DNA of 64,000 nt from Aradus depressus (Eukaryota; Arthropoda; Insecta; Hemiptera; Aradidae): assembly GCA_963662175.1 (NCBI GenBank), contig OY759216.1, positions 39,511,087-39,575,086 on the forward strand, in the 5' to 3' direction. A program made the position numbers and the translations under genes. Position 1 is the first letter of the stretch. The number at the start of each line of letters is the position of its first letter. Below are positions 1 through 10,826 of this stretch, piece after piece. The notes under the pieces were generated by a model. That model searched no databases, was not told the origin of the DNA, and worked only from the letters and a program-made list of their open reading frames with translations.

Positions 1-430
1 AGTGAGCTCTACTGTCTGCTATCATTTGCCTTTTTTAGGTCTCTCCGCCAGTTGAGTGGGGCCTAAACAGCCCATGGGGGGTCCCCCTGGGGGTCTGGGG
101 GCCCGGGGGGGGGGGGGTCCTGCGTGGGGCCTTGGGTGGCTGGCGTGCACGGCTGGCTGGATGGGGGGGCCTGGGGCAGCTCCGCCGGGGCCTCTGGACT
201 GGAATGGTTCCGGACTTGGAGGGTGTGGACGGCTTTCCTCACATGCACACCCTCGTCCTCAAGTCCCATTACCTTCACGATTAAGCCTAATGCTTCATAT
301 ACTTGAGTGAGTGGCCCGGCGGTGCCGTTGTCTCTGTCCCCCCGGCCCGGCCTGCCTGTTCGTTGGTCGCCCTTGGTCCTGTGCATGGCCTTCCTCTGGG
401 CCCCCTATGGGATCCCGCCATGGCTGTTCT
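1..430. other. GC-rich island, unrecognised
   Basis: Positions 60-430 are strongly G/C-rich, unlike the AT-rich DNA that follows, and include a run of 12 or more Gs near 107-118. Frames stay open on both strands: 63-386 minus gives a Pro-rich 107 aa protein, and 56-310 plus gives a Gly-rich one. I recognise no domain in either, and low-complexity GC-rich DNA is open by chance. A pyrimidine tract followed by 'ttttttag' at 27-39 resembles a 3' splice site, so an exon cannot be excluded, but nothing else supports one. Confidence 0.3.
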
Positions 431-544
431 CGTCAACTGCATTAAGAGTTCGCTGGCTTAGTTAGGGTAAGGAATGTAACAAGATAGGGCGATAATAACC
501 GAAGCAGTTGTTCGCCCAAAATAAAATAAACCAACCAACGATAA

Positions 545-845
545 CTGCCGATAAAATGAATGTATCAACGCGGAATTTTATATGTGCAGCCAAAACCCTC
601 TAACGACGATATCTATTGATTTTTAGCCAAATCGGTCAAAGTAAAGAGGGGATTAGGGAGGAGGCTTAACAAAAAAGCTCTAATAACTGCCGTATCGACA
701 CAAAATATCATATTTGAAGTTAAAACCCATAAAGACGACACTTAGTAATTTTCAGCTGAATCGGCAGAAGAGAGGGCTCAACTCAAACCCTAATAATTGC
801 CGATGTGATGAATTTATCGACACAGAATTTAGTATGAGGATTTAG
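545..845 (-). repeat. Rep-A copy
   Basis: Two degenerate internal units of Rep-A in reverse orientation: 'aatgaatgtatcaacg', 'ctctaacgacgatatctattgatttt', then a second unit with 'cgacacaaaatatcat' and 'gacgacacttagtaattttc'. The same ordered motifs occur at more than a dozen sites in the window. No coding potential and no recognised superfamily. Confidence 0.7.
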
Positions 846-1640
846 GAGTCCCGATGTAAGTCAGATATTGGATATTAATGCAAACGGTCGACTTTTTTTG
901 GAGGGTAGCGAAAAGTTTTTTGATTATTTTGGAAGTACATTTCCAGTGACTTTTTTTTTTTTTTTTAGATTGAGATGTTTTGAAAATGACATTTCGGTGA
1001 ATACTCAACATTAAACTGAGTATAGTTGGTGAAGTAACATTCGATAGTTTGGACTTCGAAAGTATGCTTAATGGACACAAGGCTATGTGTCCTGATCCAG
1101 ACAGGACTAAAAGAACGGGTAAGTGGTTGGTTTCGGTTATCCTGCTGCTAGTTGTGCCATTGGACTATAGAGGTCAGCAGTCGGATGTGAGGTGAAGAGG
1201 CCGGTAGAGGTGGACAATGTGTCTGTCTATCGACCCACCGATGTGACTCCTATTTAAACATTCCTTTTGTTCCGTCCGACTGACTCTTTCAAAGCCTGCC
1301 TCACCACCATTCCACTCAACACAACTCCCTCTACTGGGCTTGATCGGTTCCAACACAGGAGCTATCGCTCATGTCAACTACCTCAGTGGAAGTGAGAGTA
1401 TCTCCTTTGTCTGCAAAGTATGAAAAAAGTCATTGAAATAAAATACGTTGTTTTCACACTGTTTTATTTTTGACCAGAACCGGGTTTGAACGCAACACCG
1501 TCATCATCAGTGGCACATGTAAAGGACAACTGCCATAGCTCAAAGGGCAACTATACATTCATAATCATGATTTTTTATTATTTATATACTAATTTATATT
1601 TATTGTTTTTCTCTTTTATGTATCTTTATTAGCATTATTA
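846..1640. other. Unassigned stretch with a hammerhead relic
   Basis: Mostly unrecognised AT-rich DNA with a T14 run near 952-966. On the minus strand at about 1475-1515 lies a degenerate hammerhead-like core: CTGATGA (1510 to 1504), one extra T, a GACG...CGTT stem, then CAAA instead of GAAA. It is probably the eroded end of a Penelope-like element. Nothing else supported. Confidence 0.35.
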
Positions 1641-1642
1641 GC

Positions 1643-1982
1643 GTTAGGTTTTAAGACTCATGCCCGAGCTTTAACTACGAAGTCATATCGCCTACTACCA
1701 GAGCGCTCTTTCGTCACTCTGGTGGACATGAGCCCGACTCTACTATGGGAGTCCTAAATTTGGCCTACCCTAAATTTTTATTCAACTAGGGCAGGGGTCT
1801 TTAACGAGTACCTGACATCGTACAGGCTCGGGACCATCGCTTAACGTCCCATCCGAAGGACGGCTTGCTTAAGTTTATTTTACCTCCCAGATAAAATAAA
1901 CTAAGGGCCTCGGTCGGGCTACGAACCCACGACCTTGAGCTCAGAAGACAAGCACGCATACCACTGAGCTATCGGCGCCCTC
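1643..1982 (-). mobile_element. Sine-T, near full length
   Basis: A 340-bp tRNA-derived SINE. Read on the minus strand it starts 'gagggcgccgatagctcagtgg' (box A) with box B 'gggttcgtagccc' (slightly mutated), then a body shared by about 25 copies, and ends 'cttaaaacctaac'. An 8-bp target duplication, ttattagc, flanks it at 1635-1642 and 1983-1990, proving a discrete insertion. The head and pol III boxes identify it as a SINE; it codes for nothing and would rely on a LINE reverse transcriptase. Confidence 0.93.
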
Positions 1983-3121
1983 TTATTAGCATTTTATTTA
2001 TTTATTTCATTCATTTATATATATTTATATTTTATAACTGTTCTTTTTATTTTGTTCTCTTTCTTTTTTTTATATTTCGCACATTGTGATCAGAGGATGG
2101 GACACAAGAACGTCCCGAAATGTAGTCAAAAAGACACTTCCGGAAAACTTATCAAAAAATATTATCTTAATTTTAATTAAATTTTTTTGAAGTATTTAAT
2201 TTGATTTTAAATTAAGATTTTTTGATATCTTTTCCGCAAGTGTTTTCATAAAGTATATTATACTTTACCTATCTATTATATAATATTATTATTTGTGTAC
2301 TCATATTTTCAAGTATTTATTTATTCAGTTATTTTTACTTTTTAGTAGTATTGTTTCTAATCCATGTGTGTCAGACTCTAAGAGTATAATAATATCGGTT
2401 TAAGTATCTAAATTATAAGCTATAAGCTATCTTAATGTAAACATTCTTATGATGTACCCTATTATGGTTTAACAGAAATAAAAATTATTATTATTTAAAA
2501 AAAAATAGTATTATAAAAACATTAATTCAAATATACACAATAACTATAAAAACAAATATCTACATAATAGTAGGTAGATCTCTCTCAGAAACAGGCACAT
2601 CTCCACAACATACTATTAGTTTCAGATGAACAGAAGCTTCATCATATTTATTTGTTTGTCCTAACAAGCTTCAAGTTAAGAAAAATTCTAAAAGAGTAAT
2701 GTTACCTGTGGCTTTATTTTAATTTTAATTTAGCCTTTTTATTATTATACATAAGTATTGTTTTTTTATTTATTTTTATTTTATGTGTTCTTTTTGTTAT
2801 CAGTTATAGAATCTATGTATTTATAATTCTGTATCGAACTCCTTGCTGTAAGATAATTCTTTATAAGCAATAAAGTTATTCATTAATTCATTCATAATAG
2901 TAAAATGACTCTGCAATAGTATAAACTTCACCATACAGGCAAAATAATTTTCGTCATAAAATATAATAAATAAAATTTAAAAAATAAAATCCACATAATG
3001 AATATTTATTTAACAACTAGCCCCCCCCCCAAAAAAAAAAAAAAAAAAAACTGTTTACAATAAATAAATTTCCTACAGGACAGCCACTTAGCGAAGTCTT
3101 GCTGTCTTAACGGAAAATATA
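1983..3121. other. AT-rich stretch, no gene
   Basis: Very AT-rich. Around 2091-2131 lies 'cagaggatgggac...gtcccgaaatgtagtc', a weak hammerhead-like relic, related to another at 51466-51500. An imperfect inverted repeat 'tcttaattttaattaa'/'ttaattt...aaattaaga' spans 2148-2225. A C10-A20 tract is at 3021-3050. No gene seen. Confidence 0.5.
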
Positions 3122-4213
3122 TATGTCTTTTCTTTTTCAGTTTTGTATCGAATTTTCTGTCAGTTTTGTACGTATTTTTTAAGACTTGCAATACAATGTA
3201 AGTTTTTTGAATTCTGTTAGAAAGATTTAAAATAGACATCTACAAGTATTTATCATAAAAAAATCTGATCGTAATGTATGTTGAAAAATGACATTGATTC
3301 ATTAAATGTTGTGATATATAAATAAAAAATTCAGTAAAACTGAAAAGCACGGCCAAGTACGAAAAAAATATCTACCGAAGTAATTAATAAACATAAGTTT
3401 GATTCATTAAATGTTGTGATATATAAAAAAATTCTGGTCAAGTACGATCTTCCATGTATATATACTTCAAAAATTTATTCCTTTTATTTTATTATTGTAT
3501 GTTGTTTGTTTGTACGTAGAATATATTGTAATTAAACTCTTTAAGTGACCGTTTAATTAAAAGAAGTTCAGGTTGGTCATTTCAGGTACTTGGCGACCTG
3601 CCGCGAAGATTAAGTTTACACAATGCTATCTACCTGGAATATGGTATCAATCAATGCAAATTTGAAAACACATGTAATCATGGAATTTTTCTAGAAACAA
3701 ACTAAATGCTCAGGGGAGAAACAATTATTATAGGCAGGTCGCCAAGTACCTGAAATGACCAACCTGAACTTCTTTTAATTAAACGGTCACTTAAAGAGTT
3801 TAATTACAATATATTCTACGTACAAACAAACAACATACAATAATAAAATAAAAGGAATAAATTTTTGAAGTATATATACATGGAAGATCGTACTTGACCA
3901 GAATTTTTTTATATATCACAACATTTAATGAATCAAACTTATGTTTATTAATTACTTCGGTAGATATTTTTTTCGTACTTGGCCGTGCTTTTCAGTTTTA
4001 CTGAATTTTTTATTTATATATCACAACATTTAATGAATCAATGTCATTTTTCAACATACATTACGATCAGATTTTTTTATGATAAATACTTGTAGATGTC
4101 TATTTTAAATCTTTCTAACAGAATTCAAAAAACTTACATTGTATTGCAAGTCTTAAAAAATACGTACAAAACTGACAGAAAATTCGATACAAAACTGAAA
4201 AAGAAAAGACATA
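3122..4213. repeat. 481-bp near-perfect palindrome, 131-nt loop
   Basis: Left arm 3122-3602 is the reverse complement of right arm 3733-4213. Every stretch I compared matches, and the paired coordinates sum to 7335 at both ends, so there is no net indel. The loop is 3603-3732. Inside each arm a 'gattcattaaatgttgtgat' segment occurs twice. No target duplication, transposase or hammerhead core was found. It could be a fold-back element, a recent inverted duplication, or a fold-back artefact of library preparation or assembly. Confidence 0.93.
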
Positions 4214-4230
4214 AAAGACAAAACTCATAG

Positions 4231-6056
4231 GCTATTCGTAAAGTAAGTTGACATTACTGGTGGGGATTCGAACCCCCAACCCTCTGGTCCGTAACGTGAG
4301 CATTTTGTAAAGTAAGTTGGTATTATTGGGAAGGATTCGAACCCGCAACCCTCGGGTTTGTAAAGAGAGCTATTTGTAAACTAAGTTGACATTACTGATC
4401 GGGACTCGAACCCGCAACCCTCCGGGTGGTAACGTGAACTATTTATACAGGAAGTCATTATTACTGGTAGGGATTCGAAACCGCATCCCTCGGGTTGGTA
4501 AAGTAGGATATTTGTAAAATAAGTTGGTATTACTAGTGGGGATTCGAACCCGCAACCCTCGGGTTCGTAACGTGAGCTATTTGTAAAATAAGTTGATATT
4601 ACTGATCGCGACTCGAACCCGCAACTTTCGGGTTGGTAACGCAAGCTATTTGTAAAATAAGTTGATATTACTGATCGGGACTCGAACCTGCAACCCTCGG
4701 GGTGGTAACGTGGGCTATTCGTAAAATAAGTTGATATTACTGGTGGGGATTCAAACCCGCAACCCTCGGGTGGGTAACGTGGGCTATTCGTAAAATAAGT
4801 TGATATTACTGGTGGGGATTCAAACCCGCAACCTTTGGGTTCGTAACGTGAGCATTTTGTAAAGTAAGTTGGTATTATTGGTAGGGATTCAAACCCACAA
4901 TCCTCGGGTTGGTAAAGAGAGCTATTTGTAAAATAAGTTGACATTACTGATCGGGACTCGGACCCGCAACCCTCGGGGTGGTAACGTGAACTATTTATAT
5001 AGGAAGTCGTTATTACTGATAGGGATTCGAAACCGCAACCCTCGGGTAGGTATCGTGGGCTATTCGTAAAATAAGTTGATATTACTGGTGGGGATTCAAA
5101 CCCGCAACCCTCGGGTTGGTAACGTGGGCTATTTATAAAGTAAGTTGATATTAGTGGTGGGGATTCGAACCGCAACCTTCGTGTTCGTGACGTGAGCTAC
5201 TTGTAAAGTAAGTTGATATTACTGGTGGGGATTAAAACCCCCAACCCTCGAATTCGTAACGTAAGCTATTTGTAAAATAAGTTTATATTACTGATCGGGA
5301 CTCGAACCCGCAACTTCCGGGATGGTAACGCGAGCTATTTGTAAAATAAGTTGATATTACTGATCGGGAGTCGAACCCGCAACCCTCGGGGTGGTAACTT
5401 GAGCTTTTTGTAAAATAGGTTGATATTACTGATCGGGAGTCGAACCCGCAACCCTCGGGGTGGTAACTTGAGCTTTCTGTAAAATAGGTTGATATTACTC
5501 GTCGGGATTCGAACCCGGAACCCTCGGGTTGGAAACGGGAGCTATTTATATAGTAAGTTGATATTACTGGTGGGGATTCGAACCCGGAGCCCTCGGGTTG
5601 GATACGGGAGCTATTTATATAGTAAGTAACGTCAGCTATTTGTAAAATAAGTTGATATTACTGATCGGTACTCGAACCTGCAACCCTCGGGTTGGTAACG
5701 CGAGCTATTAGTGAAATAAGTTGATGTTGCTGGTGGGGATCAGAACCCAACAATTTCGGGTTGGTAACGTGAGCTATTTGTAAAATAAGTTGATATTACT
5801 GATCGGGACTCGAACCCGCAACCCTCGGGTTGGTATTGTGAGCTATTTGTAAAATAAGTTGATATTACTGATCGGGATTCGAACCCGCAACCCTTGGGTT
5901 CGTAACGTGAGCATTTTGTAAAATAAGTTGATATTACTCGGGGGGATTCGAACCCGCAACCCTCGGGTTGGTAACGTTGGCTATTAGCAAAGAATGTTGA
6001 TATTACTGGTGCGGATTCGAACCCGCAACCCTCAGGTTGGTAACGTGGGAATTTGT
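4231..6056 (-). repeat. 69-bp tRNA-like satellite, about 26 units
   Basis: A head-to-tail array of about 26.5 units with a 69-bp period: successive 'gttgatatta' starts at 5281, 5350 and 5419. Read on the minus strand each unit contains 'tagctcacgttaccaaccc', which resembles a tRNA box A and D arm, then 'gcgggttcgagtcccg', a T arm with a canonical box B. A-to-B spacing is about 30 nt, shorter than in a real tRNA. Units differ by about 5-20 percent. Because 69 is divisible by three, a 264-codon frame with 23-residue repeats stays open at 4381-5175 minus; I regard it as incidental. Confidence 0.93.
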
Positions 6057-6934
6057 AACTGTCACTATTACACTGTATTAACTATCACTGCATAACAACG
6101 TTCCACATAATTAAAATGAAATATTTTGAAACTTTGATGACGTCATCCGGACGTCCGGACACTGAAAAAGGAAGAAGAAAAAAAAAAGTTATTTTTTGCT
6201 GACTTTGACCCCTTGTAACTTGGTCAAATATGAACTTTTTTGTCTACTTTTTTTTTCATTTTGTTCAGCTCGGAGTTCTCGACACAACTATGTAGAGAAA
6301 AATGTTATTTTGTTATTGCATAACATACTTTTGTTGATGCAAAAAGTGGCATTTAGTGTCACGAGAAAAGTTACACAGCAGTGTCTTTTTCTTTCTTTTT
6401 TTTCGGATTTTTTCGGACTTGGCCAGAGACACTGCCGTGTCTCCTGATGTGAAAATATTAAGTTTAATGTTGTTTTATTTTTATCATCGTAATTAGTTGA
6501 TTTTGAAAAATTTAATGTCATATTTACCAGTAAGCGTAAATTGACCAAGGAAATTGGAATAAAATAGTAATTAAATACAATAATCTATACTTTGGGGCGG
6601 GTAATTTAGCTATTATTGGACAGAAATGATTGGATCATAGGGTTGGCATTTTGTTGAAGTCCTCTTTTAAAATTCATGATAAAAATGGAGATCATAATAA
6701 AAGCCGAACATCTTTTTCCAAATATCGAGGACCAGGGCCATATTTCAACTTAAAAATTGACATATTTATAACCTAGAAGCCAAGAGAAAAATATTTTTCC
6801 GCTGGAATTTTTCTCCATTTTCCTTTCCTGACGAGATATTTGCGATTAGGTCGTTTTATCCAGGACACGCTCCCTGTATATAATAAATAAAAAATATAAA
6901 ATAAATAAGGGCTTAAGCGGACTTTCATTGGGGA
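6057..6934. other. Unassigned stretch with palindromic pair
   Basis: No gene or repeat family recognised. Two palindromes overlap at 6136-6158: gatgacgtcatc (containing TGACGTCA) and ccggacgtccgg. They may mark the end of an unknown element or be chance. Confidence 0.35.
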
Positions 6935-7095
6935 AGGAGTGTCACAGTTTCAGGTAATCTCAGAGTTGCATAAATATGCCAACTTAGCTAACTTAAATGT
7001 TACTATGGAACTTTGTGCTAACGATGGCTTAAGCCAAAAAAACCGGTATACGATATATTTTTTGTGAATTAGACAATATAAAAGTTGAACAAGTC
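6935..7095 (+). mobile_element. PLE pseudo-LTR relic, ACCGGU class
   Basis: Matches the pseudo-LTR copies at 29.55-29.74, 31.09-31.25 and 37.48-37.66 kb: 'caggtaatctcagag', 'taaatatgccaac', 'tggaactttgtgct', then a hammerhead core degraded to CTAACGA and AAAA around 7018-7050, then 'aattagacaatataaaagtt'. The element body is absent. Confidence 0.75.
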
Positions 7096-7161
7096 TTTGC
7101 TTAGTAAACAATTTAGAATTTAGCAGGCAGTTCCCAGATTACAGATATTTATAGGCTATTA

Positions 7162-8060
7162 TTGAGTATTTTGTGTATCGTCCTCATAATCTTTTTGTGG
7201 ATAACCGATCCATCTCTTTACACAATTTTTATTGATAACATGGAGCACCTGAAGATATCCTTAATCAATAAAATGATCCTTTCATTGGCTCCCAAAATTC
7301 ACGATATGGAAAGCTGGAGCAGGTTGTGGAGAATAAAACTCAATGAGGGGAAATGTGTTGACATCACCTTGAGACTGCAGTCCTGTTCAAAAATGTACCA
7401 ATTCCTATTTCCAACCAAGTACGCTATCTTGGGTACTACTTGGACATCAGACTAACTTGGAACTCCATACTCAACTGAACAGACGATTCAGTATGCAGAC
7501 TTTTTAACAGAAAATCTTACAACATACAAGACTTTTATACGACCGACATGGGCCTATGGGGCCCAGGCAAGCCATCAAAAATCAAACGGATTCAAAACTT
7601 CCAATCCAAAGTCCTTAAAAGCATTGTAGATGCTCCCTTTTTTTGTTTCCAACCTCACAATCCAAACGAGTTCCTTTTGTCCAAGATCTCATCAAATCCT
7701 GTTTCTACAAGTTCCACATGAACCTCTCCTTCCTCTTGCCAAATCCTTATCATCACAATCTTATCCAAACAATCCTCCGAGATGGCTGAGACGGCGTTGA
7801 CCTCGGGATCTACTTTATTATTATTATTATTTACTTCATGTCTCAATGGAGTGCTGGTGATGACCAGATTCTCTCTTCATACCACTTAGTCCTTGCTACG
7901 TTCCGCCTCCTGGTCTTCCGCCACCGCTGGACAGTGGCTGATTGGGCAGACTGATGGCAGGGGCTGGTTGATCTCCCGCGGCCTCCCCCCTCTCCACTAG
8001 TCGGAGACTGTTGGATGGCAGTGTGCGGGAGTCCTACTGATCCTGTCCTCGGGTTCCTTT
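7162..8060 (+). pseudogene. Jockey-like LINE, RT C-terminal relic plus 3' UTR
   Basis: Frames 7162-7720, with stops and frameshifts, give a reverse-transcriptase thumb segment: 'WRIKLNEGKCVDITLRLQ', then a spoiled YLG..LD..LTWNS motif, then 'IQTILRDG'. This pattern is typical of the Jockey clade. The UTR beginning 'ctccgagatggctgagacgg' (7774 on) recurs at 8880-9060, showing it belongs to the element. The frame breaks after the 97-codon open stretch ending at 7455. The reverse transcriptase would have copied the element RNA into DNA; this copy is dead. Confidence 0.7.
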
Positions 8061-8740
8061 TATTTTTTTAATTTTAATAATTTATTACTATTATTATTTA
8101 TCATACTTTCTATATATTATTACTTTTATCATCTTTTTATTTACTTTTAATTTGTATTTACTTTTTTTATATATTTTGTTTTTGTACATATTCCTTTCTT
8201 TATTGCTTCTCACTTATTATTATTTGTTATAAATATTCTGTAATTACTTATTATATTATCATTTATTCTCAGGCAATTCTTCTGCATAATAATCCTGAAA
8301 ATATAGTAGCCGTCAAAAAGAAATTTCCCAAAATAAAACAAACTTTCTAGTCATTAGAAACTGGTTGGATTATAAAATTCTGAAGAAAGCCACCTAAGAT
8401 GTATCGAAGAGTGTTAGTTTAATGTGACGAGAAAGTGGAAAAGCATTTTATTTTGAGTTAGTGTGGAGTCTGTTGAGTGACTAGACATATGTGGATGGAG
8501 GGCAGATCACCCAGGGCAACTGTTTGATCTTTGATGGCCTTTTTGATGAACGACTCCTGTCTGTTAGTCCGGTTGACTGCAATTTAGGTTTCTGCCATCC
8601 TGTCTGTGCTACATCCAAATCGTCTTGCGGTTGGCTCCTCTGGATCAACGGAAAATAATATTGGAATATTGATAAATGGATTTTCACCTAATGTGACCAG
8701 GTACGATTGTACTAATCTTTTTTGATTTAAGGGAAATCAA
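8061..8740. other. AT-rich DNA and a coding-like repeat
   Basis: 8061-8480 is simple AT-rich sequence. At 8481-8690 the minus strand encodes a segment with 'QKPKLQ.TGLTDRS' that recurs as 'QKPKLQFAGLTDTS' in the minus-strand frame at 9568-9873. The protein is not recognised; repetition suggests a transposon ORF fragment. Confidence 0.4.
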
Positions 8741-8741
8741 T

Positions 8742-9135
8742 TCTGGCGCCTGACAAGTCAAGTCCGGATTCAGTGACGCCTGACGTCAATTCTGTGGCGC
8801 CTAGCAAATAAATCGGATCCTGTGACACCTGGCAAATTAATCAGAGTCTGTGAAGCCAAATCCTTATCATCCCAATCTAATCCGAACAATCCTCCGAGAT
8901 GGCTGAGACGGCGTTGGCCTCGGGATCTACTTTATTATTATTTACTCCATGTCTCGATGGAGTTCTGGTGATGACCAAATTCTCTCTACATACCTCTCAG
9001 ATCTTTCTACGCCCCGCCTCCTGGTCTTCCGCCACTTCTGGACAGTGGCTGATTGGGCAGATCCTGTGAAGCTGGGAGTCAAGTCTGGATCCTGTAGCGC
9101 TGGTCAAGTCAAGTTCGAATCGTGTGGCGCCTTTT
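8742..9135 (+). repeat. Minisatellite split by a LINE tail
   Basis: Degenerate units of roughly 30-36 bp on the theme 'tgtggcgcctggcaaatcaa' run 8742-8855 and resume at 9060-9135. Between them (about 8856-9060) lies the same 3' UTR as in the Jockey-like relic at 7774-7950. The simplest reading is a 5'-truncated LINE insertion into the array; alternatively the array belongs to a longer 3' UTR variant. Confidence 0.6.
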
Positions 9136-9284
9136 TCCCCGGTGTTATTACGACTAATTAATTTTTTTATTATTATTTTTTCCCACTCCTAATATTGTTT
9201 GAACTTTATGTCTAAATACAATTTTCATATATCATAGTTAGATTTTTCCGTTAGAACAGTAGCACTTCCATCATCTGTGGGACT

Positions 9285-9372
9285 TCCTTCGGGGAAGAGG
9301 CTATAGCCTCAAGTACTTGTATAAATATACCATAATACCAACCTAGCGAACTTAAATGTTATTTTTGAACTT
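9285..9372 (+). mobile_element. PLE pseudo-LTR fragment
   Basis: Short match to the ACCGGU-class pseudo-LTR: 'cttcggggaagaggc', 'caagtacttgtataaatat', 'acttaaatgtta'. It stops just before the hammerhead core, where Sine-T sequence begins. Confidence 0.55.
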
Positions 9373-9374
9373 TA

Positions 9375-9580
9375 TTAGTATTTGTCTCATGCTTGGGCTT
9401 CAACTAATAGGTCATATCGCCTACTAACAGAGCGCTCTTTCGTCACTACTGCACATACTATAGGAGTCCTTAATTTTGCCTACTCGGGTTAAGTTACCTA
9501 TAACGGTTAAGTAACGGACGTCATACAAGCTCGGGACCCTCGCTTAAAGTCTCATCGGACGGTGTGCTCAAGGTTCTTTC
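9375..9580 (-). mobile_element. Sine-T fragment, head missing
   Basis: Reverse-strand body and 3' part: 'ctcatgcttgggcttcaact', 'cagagcgctctttcgtcac', 'catacaagctcgggaccctc', 'ggacggtgtgctcaag'. The tRNA head is absent. Confidence 0.85.
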
Positions 9581-9875
9581 ATTTTCCAGAACTTATTGCC
9601 CAGCCCACCCCTCAACACAAAGACCAAACTTGGAATGCAAATGCTCGTTGATACGGCTACAGAATAACTAATATGAACCTCGAGGAACCTTTTTCTCCAG
9701 GCATGGATCGCATAATTGCAGTTGGTAAACTGCTCTAGGACAGTTTTGATGAACGACGTGTCTGTCAGTCCTGCAAACTGCAATTTAGGTTTCTGCCCCT
9801 CGTCTGTGTTGCAACCTGGAACCTGCAACCGTCCGCCATACCCTGTCAATCCTATAAGTTCACACTTATCCAACC
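9581..9875 (-). pseudogene. Unrecognised repeated coding-like segment
   Basis: A 101-codon frame (9568-9873 minus) contains 'GLTGYGGRLQVPG' and 'QKPKLQFAGLTDTS', the latter shared with 8481-8690. Nucleotide similarity between the two ('tgcaatttaggtttctgcc') suggests copies of one repeat. No catalytic motif is recognised; a LINE ORF1 or other transposon ORF is possible. Confidence 0.35.
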
Positions 9876-10398
9876 TATTTATACAGGAACTGGTTTTTCA
9901 AATACATTTATCATGGCTGACATCTCTGGGATAATTTTTAAGTCAGAAACTATTTGTATGAAAAATCTGCTGTTTTTAGGATTCCGTAGGTTGAGGGGAC
10001 GGAATACGATACCCTTATAACGAGTGTTAGTCGACTGTCTGTCTTCGTATACCTAGATAGGTTGGTGGAATTGAAACTATATTATTGACATATTGCACAA
10101 ACTAAAAGGGTACTATGAATATACAGTCATTAATCGATCGGAGAAAAATTAAAGAAAATATTAGAAAAACAAAATACAGTATATTTAGGAGCTTAGAATA
10201 ACAAACATACAATTTTATATAACATCTAATATATTTCATCACTTAGCGTATATAACTAACTAAACTATTTCTTCAACATCAATTCCAATTAGGTTTGTAA
10301 AATGTAACAAAATTATGTGGTCAATACAAGACTTTCTTCATGCCAACCAGCTGTGTACAGAACATTATTTATAATGATTAATAGAGTCGACAGTCAAT
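9876..10398. other. No feature seen
   Basis: AT-rich sequence without a recognisable gene or repeat family. Short Rep-A-like words ('ataacgagtgttag') are too weak to assign. Confidence 0.4.
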
Positions 10399-10442
10399 GT
10401 AGAAGGAATTCGAAGTTCTGTCGTGTAAATGAAAACTCAATA

Positions 10443-10490
10443 TTTGGCCAACGTTTCGGAAACTATTTATTTCCTTCTTCAGGGCCTACA
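10443..10490 (-). ncRNA. Hammerhead ribozyme, ACGU class, copy 1
   Basis: On the minus strand: stem I GGCC, core CTGAAGA (10482 to 10476), one extra A, stem II GGAAA/TTTCC, GAAA, then ACGT, T (predicted cleavage after UU) and GGCC closing stem I. All catalytic residues C3, G5, A6, G8, A9, G12, A13, A14 are present. Stem III is only the self-complementary ACGU, so activity would need two RNAs or flanking help. Self-cleavage is predicted, not shown. Confidence 0.72.
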
Positions 10491-10781
10491 GAATACAACA
10501 AACAAATTAGTCATTATGGACAATGAAATAACTAGATAATAATGTTAAAAAGAGATGGAAACGATTTTTATACATAAATGAAAGAGAAAAATATAAAATA
10601 AAATAAAAAAAAAATGAACACAGTCACATTATGGTCACATTTATTTATTTTTTATTATTTATTGTTTTTTTCTTTTTTCTCTTTCATTTATTTATAAAAA
10701 TTGTTTCCATCTCTTTTTAACATTATTATTAAGTATCTAGTTCTATCATGGTCCGTAATGACTAATTTGTTTGTTGTATTC

Positions 10782-10826
10782 TGTAGGCCCTGAAGAAGGA
10801 AATAGTTTCCGAAACGTTGGCCAAAT
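10782..10826 (+). ncRNA. Hammerhead ribozyme, ACGU class, copy 2
   Basis: Mirror copy of the motif at 10443-10490: GGCC (10786-10789), CTGAAGA (10790-10796), extra A, GGAAA-UAG-UUUCC, GAAA (10811-10814), then cleavage expected after T10818, with GGCC (10819-10822) pairing back to 10786-10789. Core complete. Confidence 0.75.

Noticed and set aside
63..386. Pro/Arg-rich 107 aa gene on the minus strand
   Set aside because: GC-rich low complexity, open in several frames at once, no recognised motif.
4231..6056. CRISPR-like array
   Set aside because: Units are contiguous and fully homologous over 69 bp, with no unique spacers; it is a tandem satellite in a eukaryotic genome.
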